From NCBI RefSeq assembly GCF_020523605.1, contig NZ_JAJAQI010000034.1, forward strand, positions 1 through 64,000: a stretch of DNA of 64,000 nucleotides, given 5' to 3'. The first letter of the stretch is position 1. Every line of letters begins with the position of its first letter. This stretch comes from Roseicella aerolata (GTDB lineage: Bacteria; Pseudomonadota; Alphaproteobacteria; Acetobacterales; Acetobacteraceae). Of the stretch, positions 44,423 through 53,321 are shown one piece after another. The notes beneath the pieces are model-generated. The model was not told where the DNA came from and did no database searches. It was given only the letters and a program-made list of their open reading frames with translations. The translations under genes and the position numbers were made by a program.

Positions 44423-44902
44423 TCCTCGTCACCGGCCCAGGCCGGTCCGGCCTTCCCTGACATGGCCCTTCCGGCCGCCTGCTGCGACCGGTCAGGCCGC
44501 CCCGGCCTACACATGACCCTGCCCCGGGAATTTGTCATGATGCAATGGTCGCCGCCCGGCTCCGGCATCGCGTGCCGCGGCGCTACAGCGGATTGCGTTC
44601 CTGTCTGAACGCCGATCCGCTGGTGCTCTTGTTTCCCGAGCAGAGTCACGCTCCCGGGTGTTCACGCCCCTCCGCGATCCGCTCCGGAAGGCTGCGCACG
44701 CAGCCGCCATGGGCCGCACCGCCCATGGAGCCGCCCGCCACGGCCCGGAAGCCGCAGGATCCATCGGGGACCGGCCGAAGGGCCAGCGCGGCGGTCGTCG
44801 CCCTGCGCGGCGCAGCATTTCGGCGGACGGGCGGCGCACCGGCCTTCGCCCTGACGGAGCGGGTGGCAGGGACGGTCGGCCGTGCCAGGATGCGGCTCCT
44901 GC
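44423..44902. other. Divergent intergenic region with R1 copy e
   Basis: 480 bp between the divergent ArsR and azlC genes. R1 occupies 44580-44692. An AT-richer CATGACCCTG...TTTGTCATGATGCA stretch near 44512-44545 may hold promoter or operator sequence. No gene is supported. Confidence 0.45.
44580..44692 (+). repeat. Interspersed repeat R1, copy e
   Basis: Complete forward copy: GCTACAGCGGATTGCGTTCC, GAACGCCGATCCGCTGGTGC, CCGAGCAGAGTCACGCTCCC, GGGTGTTCACGCCCC, TCCGCGATCCGCTCCGGA. The leading hairpin and terminal inverted repeats are intact, making it the best reference copy. Confidence 0.87.
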
Positions 44903-45586
44903 ATGCCGCAGCCCGCACCCAGCCACCCCGCCCGATCCGGCGCCGCCGCGGCGCTCGGCGCCCCGGCCATCGCCATGGGGGTGAGCTTCCTCGCCTTCGG
45001 CGCGGCGGTGGCGGCGGCCGGGCTTGGCCTTGCCTGGGCGCTCGGTGCCTCCCTTCTCGTCTATGGCATGGCCGGGCAGCTGGTGCTGCTGCAGGCCGGG
45101 CCGTCCGGCGCTGCGGCGGCGCTGGGCGCCACGGCCGCCAATGCCCGCTTCCTGCCCATGGCGCTGGCGATCGCCCCCTGGCTCGGCCCTTCCGGGGCGC
45201 GGCGCTGGCTGGCCCTGCCCTTCATCGCCATCACGCCCTGGGCGGCGGCCATGCGGATGCTGCCCGGCCTGCCACCGGCGGCGCGGCTGCCCTGGTTCCT
45301 CGGCTTCGCGCTGGTTTCCTGGATGGTGGCCGGGCTGGCGACGGCGGCCGGCTTCCTGGCCGCGCCGCTGCTCGATGCGCCGCTGCTGGCGGCGCTGCTC
45401 TTCGCCAACCCGCTCTATTTCGCGCTGCTGCTGGCGGCCGAGCTGCGCCTGCCGGCCTCGCGCCGGGCGATCCTGGCCGGCATCGCGGCGGCGCCGCTCG
45501 CGCTGCTGCTGCCGCCCGCCTGGGGGTTGCTGGCCGCCGGCCTCGCGGGCGGGACGCTGGCCTTCCTATGGGGGCGGCGTGGCTGA
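44903..45586 (+). CDS. azlC: AzlC-family branched-chain amino acid exporter subunit
   Basis: Large subunit of the AzlCD (LIV-E) exporter, 227 residues with about eight hydrophobic segments. It carries FAVYGMAGQ-like LLVYGMAGQLVLLQAG near 54-70, NARFLPMALAIAPWLG, and PWFLGFALVSWMVA. The partner AzlD gene overlaps its end (GTG inside the last codons). Relatives export leucine, isoleucine, valine or analogues. Unusually rich in Ala and Leu. Confidence 0.87.
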   Translation: MPQPAPSHPARSGAAAALGAPAIAMGVSFLAFGAAVAAAGLGLAWALGASLLVYGMAGQLVLLQAGPSGAAAALGATAANARFLPMALAIAPWLGPSGARRWLALPFIAITPWAAAMRMLPGLPPAARLPWFLGFALVSWMVAGLATAAGFLAAPLLDAPLLAALLFANPLYFALLLAAELRLPASRRAILAGIAAAPLALLLPPAWGLLAAGLAGGTLAFLWGRRG

Positions 45587-45947
45587 CCCCATTGCCCCGG
45601 TGATCCAGGCCCTGGGCGGTGCTCTCGGGGGCGGGCACGGGCTGGCCCTGGCGCTCAGCGCGCTGGCCATGCTGGCGCTGCGCGCGGCCGGGCTGCTGGT
45701 GGCGGGCGCACTGCGGCCGGACCATCCGCTGGTCGCCTGGGCGGCCGCGGTCAGCCAGGCGACGCTCGCGGCCTTCGTCGCGCTGGCCGTGACGGCGCCG
45801 GGCGGCGCGGCGGCGGCGGTGCCCTGGCCGGCGCGGCTGGCGGGGCTGGCGGTGGGGCTGCTGGCCTTCCGCGCGACCGGCGGGCGGCTGCTGCCCGCGC
45901 TGCTGGCGGGGCTCGCCGCGCTGGCGGCGGTCCGGGCGGTGCTGTGA
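45579..45947 (+). CDS. azlD: AzlD-domain small membrane subunit
   Basis: 122-residue membrane protein with three to four hydrophobic segments, starting from a GTG that overlaps the azlC stop by eight bases. The conserved AzlD features (a VSQATLAAFVALAV helix and a C-terminal GLAVGLLAFRATGGRLLPALLAG stretch read in parts) match the family. It is required with AzlC for export. Position and overlap make the assignment firm. Confidence 0.82.
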   Translation: MADPIAPVIQALGGALGGGHGLALALSALAMLALRAAGLLVAGALRPDHPLVAWAAAVSQATLAAFVALAVTAPGGAAAAVPWPARLAGLAVGLLAFRATGGRLLPALLAGLAALAAVRAVL

Positions 45948-46272
45948 TGTCTGGCGCATGACGTCCCGACCTGCGGCCGGTGGAGCGGGCCGGGCGCGCG
46001 CCACCGGCCCATGCCGCGAAGCCAGGACCCTGGACCCTGGGGACCGCCGGCGGAGGCAGGACATGCGCCAGGCATGGGCCCGGGCCTGGGGGCGCCACCC
46101 CGCCAATGCCGGTGCAGGCGCGCCTGCAACCTCGCCGAGGCCGACCATGGTCCATTGGGCGTGGCCCGGCCGCGCGCAGCCTCCTTGTCCTTGATCGGGC
46201 GCGGGGCCCTCGGCGGGGGCTCAGGCGCGCTGCACGGGAATGTCGGGCGAGGGCCCGAGGAGGGGCGAAGCC
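45948..46272. other. Convergent gap
   Basis: 325 bp between azlD and the DUF1489 gene, which faces it. No gene, RNA or recognised repeat is visible. Confidence 0.4.
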
Positions 46273-46695
46273 CTACAGCAGCCCGAGCGCCCGCAGTTCC
46301 TGCAGGAGCTTCGCCGGCAGGGCCTCTAGGCCCTCGGCCGCCGCGGCCTCTGCCAGATCGGGCGGGGCGGCCGCCGGCTCCAGGTAGCGCCAGCCCTGGA
46401 AGGGCTTCACCGGCCGCGCCGCCACCGGGACCAGCTCCGGGTCCAGCACCAGCCCGGCGCAGGCGGTGCCGTCGTCCCAGGCTTCCTCCCGGATCTCCAG
46501 GATGCGCTGGCGCACCTGCACGAAGCCCGCGACCACCCAATAGATCGAGCCGCCGGCGAGGATTTCCGCCGCGCGCTTCGGAAACATCCGGGTCTGGTGG
46601 CGCAGCGGCGGGTCGGCCAGGGCGCGGCGCGCCTGGATGTCCCGCAGCTGGGTGACATCCTTCGGGCCGACCGACAGTTTGATGAGGTGAAGCAC
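46273..46695 (-). CDS. DUF1489 family protein
   Basis: 140-residue conserved alphaproteobacterial protein of unknown function. It starts from GTG and matches the family closely: LHLIKLSVGPKDVTQLRDIQ at the N-terminus, MFPKRAAEILAGGSIYWVVAG near 37-57, ILEIREEAWDDGTACAGLVLDPELV, and RPVKPFQGWRYLEP. This pattern is nearly restricted to alphaproteobacteria and supports the taxonomic inference. Confidence 0.9.
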   Translation of the reverse strand: MLHLIKLSVGPKDVTQLRDIQARRALADPPLRHQTRMFPKRAAEILAGGSIYWVVAGFVQVRQRILEIREEAWDDGTACAGLVLDPELVPVAARPVKPFQGWRYLEPAAAPPDLAEAAAAEGLEALPAKLLQELRALGLL

Positions 46696-47384
46696 AGGGC
46701 GGATGTACCCCCTGTGCCGCTGCCCGCAAGGTGGTCTTTGCCTTTGGGCCCGGCATGCCGGCTCATGACTGCAGCTTCCTTCGCGCCGGGCGCATGGAGG
46801 CAGCCAGGAATGCCGGAGTCTGCAGGGACGGCAGTGACCCGGAACCGGATCGGGTCATGGTGGCCTGGCCATGCGGGGCTTCGGGCGGTCGCACGGCCCG
46901 GATCACCGGGCAGCTTCCCCAGCGGCGTGGGCCCCGGCGTCACGCAGACCATCAGGGCCGGCTCGCCAGCCTTCCGCCCGCCTGCGGTTGGGCCCGGACC
47001 CGAAGGCGCTTCGCCCCGGGCTGCGCCAGGCCCGGTCGTCCGGGCTTCACGATTCCTGCACGATGGTGGCTGCCTGTCAGGTCCTGCGCTTCGACCCGGG
47101 CGATGATTCTGGCTGCCTTCCAGACAGATGACATGAGGGCGCCGTCATCGGTGCCGTAATCCGCAACCCACGCTCTAATCACCCCGCCAATTGTCTTCAT
47201 TCAAGATAATAATCTGAGGCTCTTGTTTGAATCTGTAAGTAGTTCTTGACTGAAATCTCTTATTCTTGCGTGGAGCCAAGCGCGGTTGCGGCGTTCTCTC
47301 TCGCGCGGACCAGGGGCATTCATGGAAAGTAGATGGGTGTTTTCTTTGTTGCTTGGTTCGTATTCATGTGAAAAGGAGATTCCG
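46696..47384. other. Gap with an AT-rich segment upstream of the His-rich gene
   Basis: The first 465 bp are GC-rich with no supportable gene. From about 47160 to 47384 the sequence becomes strikingly AT-rich for this window (CAAGATAATAATCTGAGG, CTGTAAGTAGTTCTTGAC, AATCTCTTATTCTTG). TTGAC at 47245 and TATTCT at 47261 are promoter-like, though their spacing is too short for one standard promoter. AAAAGGAGA at 47371-47379 is the ribosome site of the next gene. Confidence 0.5.
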
Positions 47385-48041
47385 ATGGGCAACGACACTG
47401 CGCCCACGACGCACAGCTATTCCCAGAAGCCTTATGAAGGCATGAAGGACTACAAGTCGACTTACCCCATCGCACGGAAGAAGGACGATGCGGAGGCCAG
47501 CCCCGACCATTACGGAAAGCACAAGAACGCCGAGGAAGGCACCAGCCCCACCTATCCTGTGCGGCACAAGAAGGATGACGAGGGCACCAGGCCCGACCAT
47601 CACGGGAAGGACAAGGAAGGCGAAAAGGGCGGGCACCACGACAAGGACCATCATGCCGGCAAGGACCACCACGCCGGGAAGGACCATCACGACGGCAAGG
47701 ACCACCACGCCGGCAAGGATCACCACGACCATGCCGTGAAGGTCATCAACGACAAGCCCGGTGACCAGTTCTACATCGCAGACAAGTACAAGGATGAGGT
47801 ATTCATCTTCGATGACAAGTATGGTGGTGACGACACCATCAAGGGCTTCGACGACAAGCACGACGTCATCAAGATTGAGGACGACTACGACTTCAAGCTG
47901 CTCAACAACGGCGAGGGAGATGGCGACGTCGTCATCGCCTGGGGCAAGCACAACACGATAACGCTCAAGGATGTCGAGTCCATCGACAAGGAAGCGGTCA
48001 AGGCATACGCCGAGGCCCATTCCGACCATCTCTGGGGCTGA
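47385..48041 (+). CDS. His-rich repeat protein with RTX-like C-terminus
   Basis: 218 residues, very hydrophilic, no signal peptide. The start is fixed by AAAAGGAGA six bases before ATG. Residues 26-53 and 56-83 are an imperfect duplication (TYPIARKKDD / TYPVRHKKDD, then SPDHYGK / RPDHHGK). Residues 87-116 are five tandem hexapeptides KDHHAG, KDHHAG, KDHHDG, KDHHAG, KDHHDH. Residues 130-205 (YIADKYKDEVFIFDD, GGDDTIKGFDD, DGDVVIAWGKHNTITL) resemble the end of RTX proteins secreted by type I systems, though classical GGxGxDxUx nonapeptides are missing. Metal binding and type I secretion are inferences. No secretion gene is adjacent. Confidence 0.8.
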   Translation: MGNDTAPTTHSYSQKPYEGMKDYKSTYPIARKKDDAEASPDHYGKHKNAEEGTSPTYPVRHKKDDEGTRPDHHGKDKEGEKGGHHDKDHHAGKDHHAGKDHHDGKDHHAGKDHHDHAVKVINDKPGDQFYIADKYKDEVFIFDDKYGGDDTIKGFDDKHDVIKIEDDYDFKLLNNGEGDGDVVIAWGKHNTITLKDVESIDKEAVKAYAEAHSDHLWG

Positions 48042-48638
48042 TCCGGCCGGATAGGGCCGCCGCGGGCTCCGGGACGAGTGCCGTAGGGGCGAGGCATCGG
48101 CGATGCCTCGCCCCGAAGGGCGGGATCGGCCCGCGAGCCTGGGGCGGGCGGCATGAAGCACGGGGCGTGACAGGAAGGCGCCGGCTGAGCGGAGCGCCCC
48201 GTGCGGCGGCCATCGTGCCTCCCCGCCCCATAGCCATCCTGTCCGCGGTCCGATGGTGATGCCGCTGCCGCCGGATGGTCGACCGGCTTCACCGCGCATG
48301 CCGCAGGTGCTCGGGCCGGTCCTGCGGCGCCTCCGGCTCGCCGCAGACATGGGTTTCGCCATCGGGCCGTGGGCATCGCCATGGATGCCGAGGGCATCCC
48401 GCAATGGGCGCTGCCGGACGCGCCGGGCACGGCCATCCCGGATGGGGGGCTGCTACCCGCCGCACGGCGTTCCGCCCACCCGCAGGCAGGGGGCACCGGT
48501 CAGGGAAGCGGTGCCGCGCGCGAACGCTTTCAGGCCGCGCAGCAGGGCTCGATGAGGGCGCCTGGGCCGGCGAAGAGCCGGGGCGAGGGGATGCGTCCCC
48601 GCCGCGATCCGGTCGTCCACGGCCTGCCGCGGTCTGCG
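48042..48638. other. Gap with a strong hairpin
   Basis: About 600 bp between the His-rich gene and ung, which converge. The only feature I can support is the hairpin at 48086-48114. Overlapping frames are not protein-like. Confidence 0.45.
48086..48114 (+). terminator. Perfect hairpin after the His-rich gene
   Basis: 13-bp perfect stem GGGGCGAGGCATC / GATGCCTCGCCCC with a three-base GGC loop, 45 bases after the stop codon. No U-run follows, so it may act as a bidirectional terminator or RNA stabiliser. Confidence 0.65.
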
Positions 48639-49346
48639 TCAGCGCGCGCAGCCGCTGCCGATCTGCCAGTCGATGGGCGTGATCCCGCGCGCCGCAAGGA
48701 AGGCATTCGTCTTCGAGAACGGCCGGGACCCGAAGAAGCCGCGATAGGCCGCGAGCGGCGACGGGTGTTCGGAGACATGCACCAGGTGTCGCTCCGCATC
48801 CAGCATCGGTGCCTTCGACCGTGCGTGGTTGCCCCACAGGAGGAAGGCGACCGGCGCCGAGCGGGCACTGACCGCCTGCAGCACCCGGTCGGTGAACCGC
48901 TGCCAGCCCGCCCGTGCATGGCTTCCGGCCTTGCCGTGCTCGACGGTCAGGCTGGCGTTGAGCAGCAGCACGCCGCGATCCGCCCAGTCGAGGAGGCAGC
49001 CATGCCGTGGCGCCGGGACCCCGATATCGGCCTCGAGCTCCTTGAAGATGTTCCGCAGGCTGGGTGGACAGCGAATGCCGGGCGGCACGGAGAAGGCGAG
49101 GCCCATGGCCTGTCCGGGCCCATGATAAGGGTCCTGGCCAAGGATCACGGCCTTCACCCGGCTCAGCGGTGTCCGGGCCAGGGCGGCAAAGATCAGCTCC
49201 TCCGCCGGGTAGAGCGTCTTCCCCGCCGCCGATTCGGAGGCGATGAGCGCCTCCAGGGCACGCATGTACGGTGCGTCGAACTCACCGCCGATCGCCGCCT
49301 GCCAGCAGGCCGGGAGGCTCGCGCGGGCCTTGTCGAAGAAGGGCAC
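48639..49346 (-). CDS. ung: Uracil-DNA glycosylase
   Basis: Family 1 uracil-DNA glycosylase that removes uracil from DNA in base-excision repair. From the GTG at 49346 it has 235 residues. The catalytic water-activating motif GQDPYHG is at 70-76 (Asp72), followed by PPSLRNIFKELEADIG, LLLNASLTVEHG, LLWGNHARSK, and the minor-groove loop HPSPLA at 194-199 (HPSPLS in most relatives). The frame runs much further upstream but without similarity. A hairpin-containing gap lies downstream; HU is encoded upstream on the same strand. Confidence 0.93.
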   Translation of the reverse strand: MPFFDKARASLPACWQAAIGGEFDAPYMRALEALIASESAAGKTLYPAEELIFAALARTPLSRVKAVILGQDPYHGPGQAMGLAFSVPPGIRCPPSLRNIFKELEADIGVPAPRHGCLLDWADRGVLLLNASLTVEHGKAGSHARAGWQRFTDRVLQAVSARSAPVAFLLWGNHARSKAPMLDAERHLVHVSEHPSPLAAYRGFFGSRPFSKTNAFLAARGITPIDWQIGSGCAR

Positions 49347-49435
49347 GGCCTGTCCATCCCGCCTATCCGCTGCAGTGAGCCCGGAGCCGCCGCACGGTTG
49401 TCCCGCCGGCGCCGCCGCACGGCCGGCGACGGTGC

Positions 49436-49750
49436 TCAGGCCTGCCGAGCGGCCTTCCGCTTGGCCTTCTTCAGGCCGGCAAAGGCAGCTTCCTTCAGCG
49501 AAGGGCTTGCCTTGAACTTCACCGTCGCGCCGGCCTTCACCGCGACCTTCTCGCCGGTTCGCGGATTCAGCGCGGTCCGCTTCGGCGTCTCGCGGACCAC
49601 GAAGGCGCCGAAATCGGGAATGGTGAAGCGGCCGGTCTCGATGATCTCCGCCCTGATGGCCGCGATGATGTCGCCGGCAAGCCGGTTGGCCGAACTCGCC
49701 GGCATCTCGGCGGATTGCAGGATGGCATCGGTCAGGAACTTCTTCGACAC
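49436..49750 (-). CDS. HU/IHF-family DNA-binding protein
   Basis: Nucleoid-associated protein of 104 residues from a GTG at 49750, preceded by GGAG at six bases. The HU fold is clear: helical N-terminus, then IPDFGAFVVRETPKRTALNPRTGEKVAV read across 64-91 with the DNA-wrapping arm (NPRTG), and KFKASPSLKEA. A Lys/Ala-rich tail (KKAKRKAARQA) extends beyond the usual HU end. The longer frame to 49813 adds a poor N-terminus. It lies upstream of ung on the same strand with a 90-bp gap. Confidence 0.88.
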   Translation of the reverse strand: MSKKFLTDAILQSAEMPASSANRLAGDIIAAIRAEIIETGRFTIPDFGAFVVRETPKRTALNPRTGEKVAVKAGATVKFKASPSLKEAAFAGLKKAKRKAARQA

Positions 49751-49917
49751 TGGGCGCTCCGTCAGCGAGGCATCGCGAAACCGGGCTCGTGCGCGCGGCA
49801 TGGCGAAGGACAAAATCTACTGCATTCCGAAGGGGAAGTCGAACTTGCCTGCCATCCCGCGGCATCTCTCACCCTGCCCGGTCCCTTGCCGGGACGGCAC
49901 GGCACTGGCGGTGGTTC

Positions 49918-50169
49918 TCAGGTATTGGCCCTGGATGCGGCACGGGGCCGGCGCTGGGAACGGTTGCCGGCATCGCGCTGGCCATTGCGCCTGGAGCGAT
50001 TCCTGGGCGGCGGGGCGTGTTCTCCCCAGGTCATCAGCGCGGCCAGCGCGGCCGCGTAGAGCAAGGCGCTGATCCATGGCGAGAAGGGCAGGCGCAGTGC
50101 GAGGAAACCAACGGACCCGACCACAAGGACAATAGCGAGATTACGCAGGAAGGCACGCAGCAGGGGCAT
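49918..50169 (-). CDS. Small membrane protein, 83 residues
   Basis: Hypothetical protein starting at the ATG at 50169 (AAGGCGGC just upstream). Two membrane segments are visible: FLRNLAIVLVVGSVGFLAL near 6-24 and PWISALLYAAALAALMTWG near 28-47. A basic, Arg-rich tail (PPPRNRSRRNGQR...) follows. No family is recognised. Hydrophobicity pattern and start support a real gene; function unknown. Confidence 0.55.
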   Translation of the reverse strand: MPLLRAFLRNLAIVLVVGSVGFLALRLPFSPWISALLYAAALAALMTWGEHAPPPRNRSRRNGQRDAGNRSQRRPRAASRANT

Positions 50170-50297
50170 GCCGCCTTGGACTACGCCCGCCGGATGCCAG
50201 CAAGGCACGATCCGTCCAGGAAGCGCTCTTCAAGGCAGCGGCAACTCTCCCGGGCGGCGGTGGCGGCCACCGATCGCAGGAGGGCCGAGGACGCTCG

Positions 50298-50489
50298 CTA
50301 TCCTCTGCTGCCGCCCGTGCCGGCCATGGAACCTGCACCGGCAGGCCCACCCGCCAGCCCGGGCTCGCCCGGCTTGTCGCCCGGCTTCTGCGCCTTCGGA
50401 TCGGGCTCCTGCCCTGGCCGCGATGCGGGGTGATTGCCGGGCTTGTCCCGGTCCGGGCTGGTCATGGGGTCTGGCTTGTCCGATGCCAT
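50298..50489 (-). CDS. Small Pro/Gly/Asp-rich hypothetical protein, 63 residues
   Basis: Low-complexity hydrophilic ORF reading MASDKPDPMTSPDRDKPGNH, then PDPKAQKPGDKPGEPG, ending in a Gly/Ala-rich tail. GGAGACTCAGG precedes the ATG. The composition predicts a disordered peptide. The KPGD/KPGN/KPGE repeats argue against chance, but no family is recognised. Confidence 0.4.
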   Translation of the reverse strand: MASDKPDPMTSPDRDKPGNHPASRPGQEPDPKAQKPGDKPGEPGLAGGPAGAGSMAGTGGSRG

Positions 50490-51002
50490 CCTGAGTCTCC
50501 GATGCAGGCTGCGGCGAAGCAACGCCGGACCCGGCCCGATGGCTTCGAAATCCGTGCCCTGCTGCCGGCGACCGGCGTGCATGTTCCGCTGTCGCGATGC
50601 CGGCCTGCATCCCAGCGGTTGCGGAAGACGGCGAGAGTCCGGACGCCTGCCGCAGCACTCCGCTGACCGTCAGGGCTGGATCGTCGGGCCGGAGCGCGCG
50701 GCTTGCCATGACGCCCCATGCGAAGCCGGCGGCGGATGGCAGCCCCGTTCAGCAGCAGATCCGCCTCGATCCGTCGATGCGACGCTGCCGCGGCATGGGA
50801 GGCAGCGGCATGGCATGCCCGCGCGATCGGGAACTCCCGCGGCTCGTCAGCGCCGCGCGGCGGGTCGCCATCCGCCGCACCACGATGTCGCGCGCCATGG
50901 GCATTCCCCTGATCTCGTCACCGGCCGCCTGAAGCCGTGCCGCGCCCTGTCTTCCGGGCCGACCGGGCGCATGCCATGCTGCCCGAAATGGGAGGACGCG
51001 CC
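50490..51002. other. Gap upstream of the TcuA-like operon
   Basis: About 510 bp with several weak frames on the + strand, none with a family or good ribosome site. It must carry the promoter of the downstream operon; GGGAGGA at 50990-50996 is the ribosome site of its first gene. Confidence 0.4.
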
Positions 51003-52457
51003 ATGCAGGAACGGCGCTTCGATGTGGTCGTGGCGGGATGCGGCGCCGCGGGCCTGTCCGCCGCCGTTGCTGCCGCCGAGGCGGGTGCGCGGGTCGCGGT
51101 GCTGGAACGCGCGCCGCGTGAGGAGCGAGGCGGCCAGAGCCGCTACACCGAAGCCTATCTGCGGATGAAGAGCGAGGCCGAAGTCACCGACGACTTCGAG
51201 ACGCATCTCGCCGAGAACAGCAGCGGCTATGTGGATCCCGATCTGATCGAGGAGAGCGCCCGTCCCGCCGGCGAGCGCGCGCCCTATGCCAATGCGCTGT
51301 CGATCGCCGAGCCCGGCTTCATCGCCACCTTCGCCGACCAGGCCGGGCCGACCATTGCCTGGCTGAAGGGCTTCGGCCTGCGCTTCGATTTCCTGCCGAC
51401 GCAATTCCTGACGAAGTCCCAGCCGCGCCTGCTGCCGGTGGGCGGCGGCCTCGCGCTGGTGGAGGGCATGGCGGCGCGGGCCGAGGCGCTGGGCGTCGCC
51501 TTCCTCTACGAAACGACGGCGGAGCAACTGGAGCGTGACGCGCAGGGCTGCGTGACCGGGCTGGTGGCGCGCAGCCGCGCCGAGGGGCGGCTGCGCCTGC
51601 AGGGCCGCGTCGTGCTGGCCTGCGGCGGGTTCGAGGGCAATGCCGAGATGCTGGCGCGCTATATCGGCCCGCGCGCCGCCTTCCTGCGGCCGATCTGCAA
51701 GGGCGCCAATTTCAACCGTGGCGACGGGATCCGCATGGCGCTGGAGGTCGGCGCCGCGACCGCCGGGGATTTCGGCAGCTACCATGCCGAGCCGATCGAC
51801 CCCCGCTCGGGCGTCTCCGAGCCCTCCGTCTTCATCTTCCCATACGGCATCCTGGTGAACAAGGACGGCCACCGTTTCACCGATGAGGCGCCGGGCACGG
51901 TGGATGCGCATTATGAAAGCGTGACGCGCCGGATCTTCGAGCAGCGCGACGGCCTGGCGCATGTGATCCTGGATGCGAAGCACCTGCGCATCCCGAATCA
52001 CCGGCTCGCCATCCGCACCGACAAGCCGCCGGTCGTGGCGGCGACGCTCGAGGAGATGGCGGCGAAGCTCGGCCTGCCGGCCGAGGCGCTGGCCGGGACC
52101 GTGCGGGCCTACAACGCCGCCTGCATGCCGGGCGAATGGAAGCCGCTGGAACCCGACGGCCTCGCCACCCGCGGCCTCACCCCGCCCAAGTCGAACTGGG
52201 CCCTGCCGCTGGACGAGCCGCCCTTCCATGCCTATCCGATCATCTCCGCCAATGTCTTCACCTTCGGCGGGGTGAAGGTGGACAGCGAGGGCCGGGGGCT
52301 GGACGGCGATGGCTGGCCGATCGAGGGCCTCTATGCCGCCGGCGAGATCATCGGGACCTATTATCGCACCTATACCGGCGCGACCTCCGTGCTGAAGGGG
52401 CTGGTCTTCGGCAGGCTGGCGGGCAGGCATGCGGCGCGCCGGGCCAATGCGGCCTGA
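51003..52457 (+). CDS. tcuA: FAD-dependent tricarballylate dehydrogenase-like (TcuA) flavoprotein
   Basis: 484-residue flavoprotein of the fumarate-reductase/succinate-dehydrogenase flavoprotein group. It has an N-terminal FAD site VVVAGCGAAGLSAAVAAAEAG (residues 8-28, read in parts), ERGGQSRYTEAY, then the catalytic-domain stretches GILVNKDGHRFTDEAPGT and GGVKVDSEGRGLDGDG. It closes with IEGLYAAGEIIG and GATSVLKGLVFGRLAG. TcuA oxidises tricarballylate to cis-aconitate; relatives here could oxidise other polycarboxylates. The next gene overlaps or directly follows its stop, and a solute receptor follows, so it likely belongs to an organic-acid uptake and degradation unit. Confidence 0.85.
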   Translation: MQERRFDVVVAGCGAAGLSAAVAAAEAGARVAVLERAPREERGGQSRYTEAYLRMKSEAEVTDDFETHLAENSSGYVDPDLIEESARPAGERAPYANALSIAEPGFIATFADQAGPTIAWLKGFGLRFDFLPTQFLTKSQPRLLPVGGGLALVEGMAARAEALGVAFLYETTAEQLERDAQGCVTGLVARSRAEGRLRLQGRVVLACGGFEGNAEMLARYIGPRAAFLRPICKGANFNRGDGIRMALEVGAATAGDFGSYHAEPIDPRSGVSEPSVFIFPYGILVNKDGHRFTDEAPGTVDAHYESVTRRIFEQRDGLAHVILDAKHLRIPNHRLAIRTDKPPVVAATLEEMAAKLGLPAEALAGTVRAYNAACMPGEWKPLEPDGLATRGLTPPKSNWALPLDEPPFHAYPIISANVFTFGGVKVDSEGRGLDGDGWPIEGLYAAGEIIGTYYRTYTGATSVLKGLVFGRLAGRHAARRANAA

Positions 52458-52461
52458 GCCG

Positions 52462-53298
52462 ATGCGCATCTGGCACCAGAGCTTCAGCGACCTGGACCGC
52501 GTGCCGGTCTACCGCGCGACCCTGGCGCGGCATGTGGCGGCGGTGATGCCGGCGGGCGACAGCGTGGCGCTGCATGGCCTCAGGCCCGGGACCTACGGGG
52601 TGGAATTCGCGCCGATCCACGCCATCCGGCACCGCTACCTGGAGATGCTGAACGAGCAGCAGGTGGTGGAGGCGGCGCTGGCCGCCGAGCGCGAAGGCTA
52701 CGATGCCTTCGCCCTCGGCTGCTTCTACGACCCGGCGCTGCGTGCCTGCCGGTCGCTGGTGGACATCCCCTGCATGGGGCTTTCCGAGACCTGCATGCTG
52801 GTCGCCTGCTCGCTGGGCCACCGCTTCGGTCTGGTTTCGCTGGAGGAGAGCCAGCGCGCCCAGCATGAGGAACTGGCCCGCGCCTATGGGCTGCGGGAGC
52901 GGCTGGCCGGCGTGGTGCCGATGCACCCGCCGATCGACGAGTACATGCTGGAGGTGGACGAGGCGGCCGCGCGCCCGTTGCTGGACGCCTTCGCCGAGGC
53001 CTGCGGGCGGCTGGTGGCCATGGGGGCGGAGGTGCTGATCCCGGGCGACGGCTTCCTGAACGAATTCGCCTGGCGCCATGGCGTGCGGCGCCTGCATGGC
53101 GCGCCGGTGATGGATGCGCTCGGCACGCTGTTCCGGCACGCCGCCTTCATGGCCGGGGCAAGGACGGCGCTGGGGCTCAAGGTCAGCCGCATCGGCCACT
53201 ACGCCAGGCCGCCCCCCGCGATGCTGGCGCAGGCGCGCGCCGCCGCCGGGGTCGGGCCCATGGCGGAGGGCGACTTCTCGGGCGGCAACGACCGCTGA
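52462..53298 (+). CDS. Aspartate/glutamate racemase-superfamily protein
   Basis: 278 residues from the ATG at 52462, four bases after the tcuA stop; an ATG at 52447 would overlap it. The Asp/Glu/hydantoin racemase fold is recognised by MRIWHQSFSDL, the first catalytic Cys in ALGCFYDP (C87), and GLSETCMLVACSLGHRFGLVS. The second half, where two-cysteine racemases carry their other Cys, reads VLIPGDGFLNEFAW without one. It may therefore be an isomerase, decarboxylase or non-canonical racemase. Placement between TcuA-like and solute-binding genes suggests action on a dicarboxylate. Confidence 0.78.
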   Translation: MRIWHQSFSDLDRVPVYRATLARHVAAVMPAGDSVALHGLRPGTYGVEFAPIHAIRHRYLEMLNEQQVVEAALAAEREGYDAFALGCFYDPALRACRSLVDIPCMGLSETCMLVACSLGHRFGLVSLEESQRAQHEELARAYGLRERLAGVVPMHPPIDEYMLEVDEAAARPLLDAFAEACGRLVAMGAEVLIPGDGFLNEFAWRHGVRRLHGAPVMDALGTLFRHAAFMAGARTALGLKVSRIGHYARPPPAMLAQARAAAGVGPMAEGDFSGGNDR

Positions 53299-53321
53299 AC
53301 GAAGGAAGGGAGGAAACAACC

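Noticed and set aside
47640-47740. CRISPR-like or tandem-repeat array
   Set aside because: The 18-bp repetition is in frame and encodes the KDHHAG hexapeptides, so it is coding repetition, not spacers and repeats.
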